From assembly GCF_000816845.1 (NCBI RefSeq), contig NZ_CP006877.1, positions 2,795,501 to 2,859,500 on the forward strand: a stretch of 64,000 nt of DNA, in the 5' to 3' direction. Below are positions 62,301 to 64,000 of the stretch, one piece after another. The notes under the pieces were generated by a model. The model was not told where the DNA came from. It did no database searches and saw nothing but the letters and a program-made list of their open reading frames with translations. The stretch is from Rhizobium gallicum bv. gallicum R602sp. Lineage in GTDB: Bacteria > Pseudomonadota > Alphaproteobacteria > Rhizobiales > Rhizobiaceae. Made by a program: the position numbers and the translations under genes. The stretch's first letter is position 1; each line of letters starts with the position of its first letter.

Positions 62301-62673
62301 GTTTGTTGATGACCGCTTTCGCGATCGGCTCCGACTGGATGATCTCCACCTGACTGGCGATTTCAGCCGCCTCGATGATGATCGTTCCAGTGAAAGCATC
62401 CTGGGATGCGATCCGGCCCTGCTCGGGATCCATGACGAGGCGGGCAGCCGCGAAGAAGAGCGGCGGCTGGGTGGCGACATAAGCACCGCCTGCGGCAGCG
62501 CCTATCGCCGTGAAGACGGCAAGTATCAAAGTGTGGCGCCGCAGAAAGCGCCATATGTCGCCGAATGATATATTTTCCGTGTCAGCTGATTGTTTCTTGC
62601 CGAACTGATCGCCGGGGACAAGCTTGCCGATGTCGTGAACAACCATATTGTTTTGCCCGATCCTCGAATTCAT
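59386..62673 (-). CDS. Wzz/BY-kinase-like chain-length protein fused to a GT2 glycosyltransferase
   Basis: 1095 aa. Residues about 35-490 are a Wzz/ExoP-type domain: SFGDIWRFLRRHTLILAVFT, helix near 47-68, long coiled-coil with LISRYDPGNPAIAAAKEEVA, and second helix IILPFTTLMGLAGGLLLALL. Residues about 540-780 are a BY-kinase-like P-loop domain: GITSVGSGEGKTTVAANLAQ (Walker A), TPVVLVDADFQKGF (Walker A') and NYGVVIVDLAAFEDSADTRH. The stretch between about 625 and 690 is unusually His/Arg/Glu-rich. There is no C-terminal Tyr cluster. Instead, residues about 800-1060 form a GT2 domain: KVAVGIASSGRREILSAVLP, VVLFLDDDFLMTPTY (Asp-x-Asp) and FYGWLEDVDFSRMMA. Chain-length control and sugar transfer are thus on one polypeptide. 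Confidence 0.88.
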   Translation of the reverse strand: MNSRIGQNNMVVHDIGKLVPGDQFGKKQSADTENISFGDIWRFLRRHTLILAVFTAIGAAAGGAYVATQPPLFFAAARLVMDPEQGRIASQDAFTGTIIIEAAEIASQVEIIQSEPIAKAVINKLNLAEDPEIQDNASWRSIVKDWLQSMIGEAAAPAAPGQEASDEEIRMRRTMASFLSRVSVVRVGQSYILEIGYKSTDPQKAARVANALAQAYMDSAVSARATAAQSGANWLETRLIDVEKQARQAALDAEEFRAMNGIMELGTTSSLDQQQLSEISSQAISASADTAAASAKLDTLNRLMAGEAVGGSVQETIDNPRIQKLQEDVSLATSRLNNLISRYDPGNPAIAAAKEEVARLTGDIRNELVRIQEVYKTNLQVAQTRERLLNDQMAALTATGTDKNLARVKLTEMESRATTYRRIYEGILQQLTGTLQKQSFPLGDARIVTAASAPLTKSSPKPSIILPFTTLMGLAGGLLLALLFDGRGKGIHLNSRLRQELGIASLGSLPLQGATAVLPAGAKAANLQAAMPLRGVLDAPYSDFTEALRGVKNSIGSAFRPNSPMVIGITSVGSGEGKTTVAANLAQLYQNEGTPVVLVDADFQKGFLSKVVGAAGEDFGLGLLRMDHVGTHEPQAAEHVVAGHDEHGRRSRRNRDDEHAEACALVPVLTVEGTRRSAACHQIFGHLAALKTEIELLRQNYGVVIVDLAAFEDSADTRHIVNYLDGVAIVVGKPKKMTIERLSAALASFGTSRVNLLGIIANRSGGTKRSPGKPASSRPSEPAVKPTAPHLAFNDKPRGRPLKVAVGIASSGRREILSAVLPHISHQTRQPEEVVICVPSLEDVERTSLSSLACPVRVLVSERGLCLQRNTILDSIVDADVVLFLDDDFLMTPTYIEDTELLFRSRRDIVMSTGTVIADGITGAGISVCDGLKLVQKVRRPQKREKSFKPIYNAYGCNMAVRVSAIVASGVRFDENLPFYGWLEDVDFSRMMARYGEVICADHLQGVHLGTKAGRTTGIKFGYSQIANPIYLVRKNTLSSGRAAAQMGRNLAANLVKAWRPEPWVDRKGRLKGNAIAIFDLLMGRLAPQNIRTMG

Positions 62674-62678
62674 GTGAT

Positions 62679-63983
62679 TTACTGCACCTGCGGAGGAGGA
62701 TTGGCGGACGAAAGCATCGAGCCGTCCAGGTTTTTGGAGACATTGTAGCGAACGTCCAGCACATCCCCCGGCTCAAGCTCGGCACTATCCGGAACCGGAG
62801 CAGCAGCGCCCGAGTCACCGCCGCGGGTCAGCCAATATTCAAGCGGTTGCACGTCGACGGCCTGGAGGCTTTCGTAGCGTGCGACGGATGCGCCTGCGGC
62901 CTGCAGCAGCTGAACCGTCGTTGTGCGCTTCAACCGCACGTCTTCCAACTCCGCTTCTGTTACCTGCAGTTCCTGGCCCACCTCTGTCTTGCGCTGACCC
63001 TTCAGGTTCAGTGCTTCGCGTTCGGTCTCGTTCAGCTTCTGCTTGGCCTGCATGGACGCGACGACCAGATCGAGCTTGTCGCTCTGCATATCGGCGACGA
63101 TGCGTTCGAGGGATGTCTTGCGGGAGGTGGTCAGGATCTTGGTGTCTACGAGTTTTGCGATGTCGACAAGCTCATCCTGGGCGATCTGCACTTGCCTTTC
63201 CTGCGCCACCATCTTCTCGTCAAGCACAGTGATCTCGCTTCGCAAGAGCTTCATGAGATCTGCTGCGGATTCCAGCTGGTGCCGCAAGGCGTCGGCTCTT
63301 GCCGTGAAGAGAGCGCTTTCGCTCTTCAGTATCTGGCCCACGACTGAACCTTCGGGGGCCCCGGTCAGTTCCGGAGGAAAATCCACGGAAGGCTTGTCGT
63401 TCAGCTCGGCAATCAGCCTGGCGCGGCGGGCCATGAGCTGTTTTGCCTGAAGCTCGAGGCGGCTGAACTCCCCGGCGTAACGAATCTGCTCGGCGTCGGC
63501 ATATTCGCCGGAGCGGTCGGCGCGGCGTTCCCGTCCGCCAGCCATGGCAAGCGCTTGTTTGACGGTCAGTCCTGGCCGGAATTCGAACTCGTTCGGCCGC
63601 TCGACCGCACCGGTGACATAGACCATCGGATATTTGGCGATCTCAACCGAGGCGATGGGAGCGGTCGCAAGCCCCGTCAGTTTCTTGATCCTCTCACCGA
63701 TCAGGAGTGCCGTTTCTTCCGTCGTCTTGCCGAGAACGGCAATCTCGCCGACCATCGGCATCGAGATATCGCCGCGCTGAGACACGGCAAATTCGCCGTT
63801 GAGAGCGGTCCATTCCTTGTACTCGCCCGTTGAAGACACCCATTCCACGACCGAGACCTTCATCCTCGTCTGCGATCTGATGCGGTAGCTGTCGTCTGCT
63901 GCATTGACGGCTTGTCCGGTGAAAGCGGTGCCAATGAGCCCTGCCGCCATGATGAAGCGGAGGACACGACGGGCGCCGGGCAA
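62679..63983 (-). CDS. ExoF/Wza-like polysaccharide export protein
   Basis: 434 aa. Signal peptide (LRFIMAAGLIGTAFTGQAVN), then the poly-export region with MKVSVVEWVSSTGEYKEWTA, QRGDISMPMVGEIAVLGKTT and the SLBB-type YVTGAVERPNEFEFRPGLTV and KQALAMAGG. A long coiled-coil (about 185-345, KLVDTKILTTSRKTSLERIV) follows, and the end is LEPGDVLDVRYNVSKNLDGS. This ExoF-type layout combines the outer-membrane secretin-like part with a periplasmic coil that can meet the Wzz protein. The stop lies 5 bp before the start of the fusion gene. The first residues are close to the window edge but complete. Confidence 0.9.
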   Translation of the reverse strand: MPGARRVLRFIMAAGLIGTAFTGQAVNAADDSYRIRSQTRMKVSVVEWVSSTGEYKEWTALNGEFAVSQRGDISMPMVGEIAVLGKTTEETALLIGERIKKLTGLATAPIASVEIAKYPMVYVTGAVERPNEFEFRPGLTVKQALAMAGGRERRADRSGEYADAEQIRYAGEFSRLELQAKQLMARRARLIAELNDKPSVDFPPELTGAPEGSVVGQILKSESALFTARADALRHQLESAADLMKLLRSEITVLDEKMVAQERQVQIAQDELVDIAKLVDTKILTTSRKTSLERIVADMQSDKLDLVVASMQAKQKLNETEREALNLKGQRKTEVGQELQVTEAELEDVRLKRTTTVQLLQAAGASVARYESLQAVDVQPLEYWLTRGGDSGAAAPVPDSAELEPGDVLDVRYNVSKNLDGSMLSSANPPPQVQ

Positions 63984-64000
63984 TGCGGTTCTTGAATTGC

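Overview
The window (about 60% GC) looks like alphaproteobacterial, Rhizobiales DNA (Rhizobium/Agrobacterium/Ensifer type). The reasons are an AqpS-type arsenic operon, ExoY/ExoF/ExoP-like polysaccharide genes, a NodT-family outer membrane factor, DUF1254 and TolB/TPR cyclase-like proteins, and the small secreted protein families seen here. I see no rRNA, complete tRNA, integrase, transposase or CRISPR. The mixed catabolic and accessory content suggests a chromid, megaplasmid or genomic island. The replicon type is an inference.

Region 1 (1-15.4 kb) is an accessory envelope island. It starts with a truncated adenylate cyclase/TPR gene and a 24-bp fragment matching the 3' end of a tRNA (tRNA-Ser-like), possibly an attachment-site scar. 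Two outer-membrane-protein plus DUF1254 pairs lie on opposite strands around small secreted proteins, a DUF2147 protein, a DUF4105 protein, a lipoprotein hydrolase, a DUF4239 membrane protein and a membrane TolB/TPR protein with a predicted DNA-binding N-terminus. Three near-copies and one half copy of a 21-bp palindrome (arms CGTATGTTAC and GTAACATACG around one base) lie 84-91 bp before gene starts, which suggests a shared, unrecognised regulon. Three genes here carry apparent single-base frameshifts.

Region 2 (15.4-39 kb) is mixed. It holds an atypical SDR, an old yellow enzyme divergent from a LysR regulator, an SDR, a SnoaL-like protein, an AI-2E family permease with a large soluble tail, DUF2200, a ku pseudogene, an OafA-type acyltransferase with SGNH domain, an MscS channel, a tightly overlapping arsenic operon (arsR, LMW-phosphatase-type arsC, aqpS, glutaredoxin-type arsC, arsH, MFS exporter) with a divergent DUF6428 gene, a NodT-type outer membrane factor, a LuxR-type regulator with a receiver lacking the phosphoacceptor Asp, and a Crp/Fnr regulator.

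Region 3 (39-64 kb) is the most striking part. It is a Wzx/Wzy-type exopolysaccharide locus: pyruvyl transferase, Wzy-like polymerase, GH16 endoglycanase, Wzx flippase, ExoY-like initiating sugar transferase, GT4, a 1095-aa Wzz-kinase-GT2 fusion and an ExoF/Wza-like export protein. In its middle sits a complete small assembly line: an A-T NRPS protein, a 2533-aa KS-AT-ACP-C-A-T-T-TE hybrid PKS/NRPS with a cysteine-type thioesterase, a two-domain formyltransferase-like/beta-propeller protein and its own Sfp-type phosphopantetheinyl transferase. The layout suggests that a short aminoacyl-polyketide-aminoacyl unit is made and either attached to, or exported with, the polysaccharide. I do not recognise this combination as a described system.
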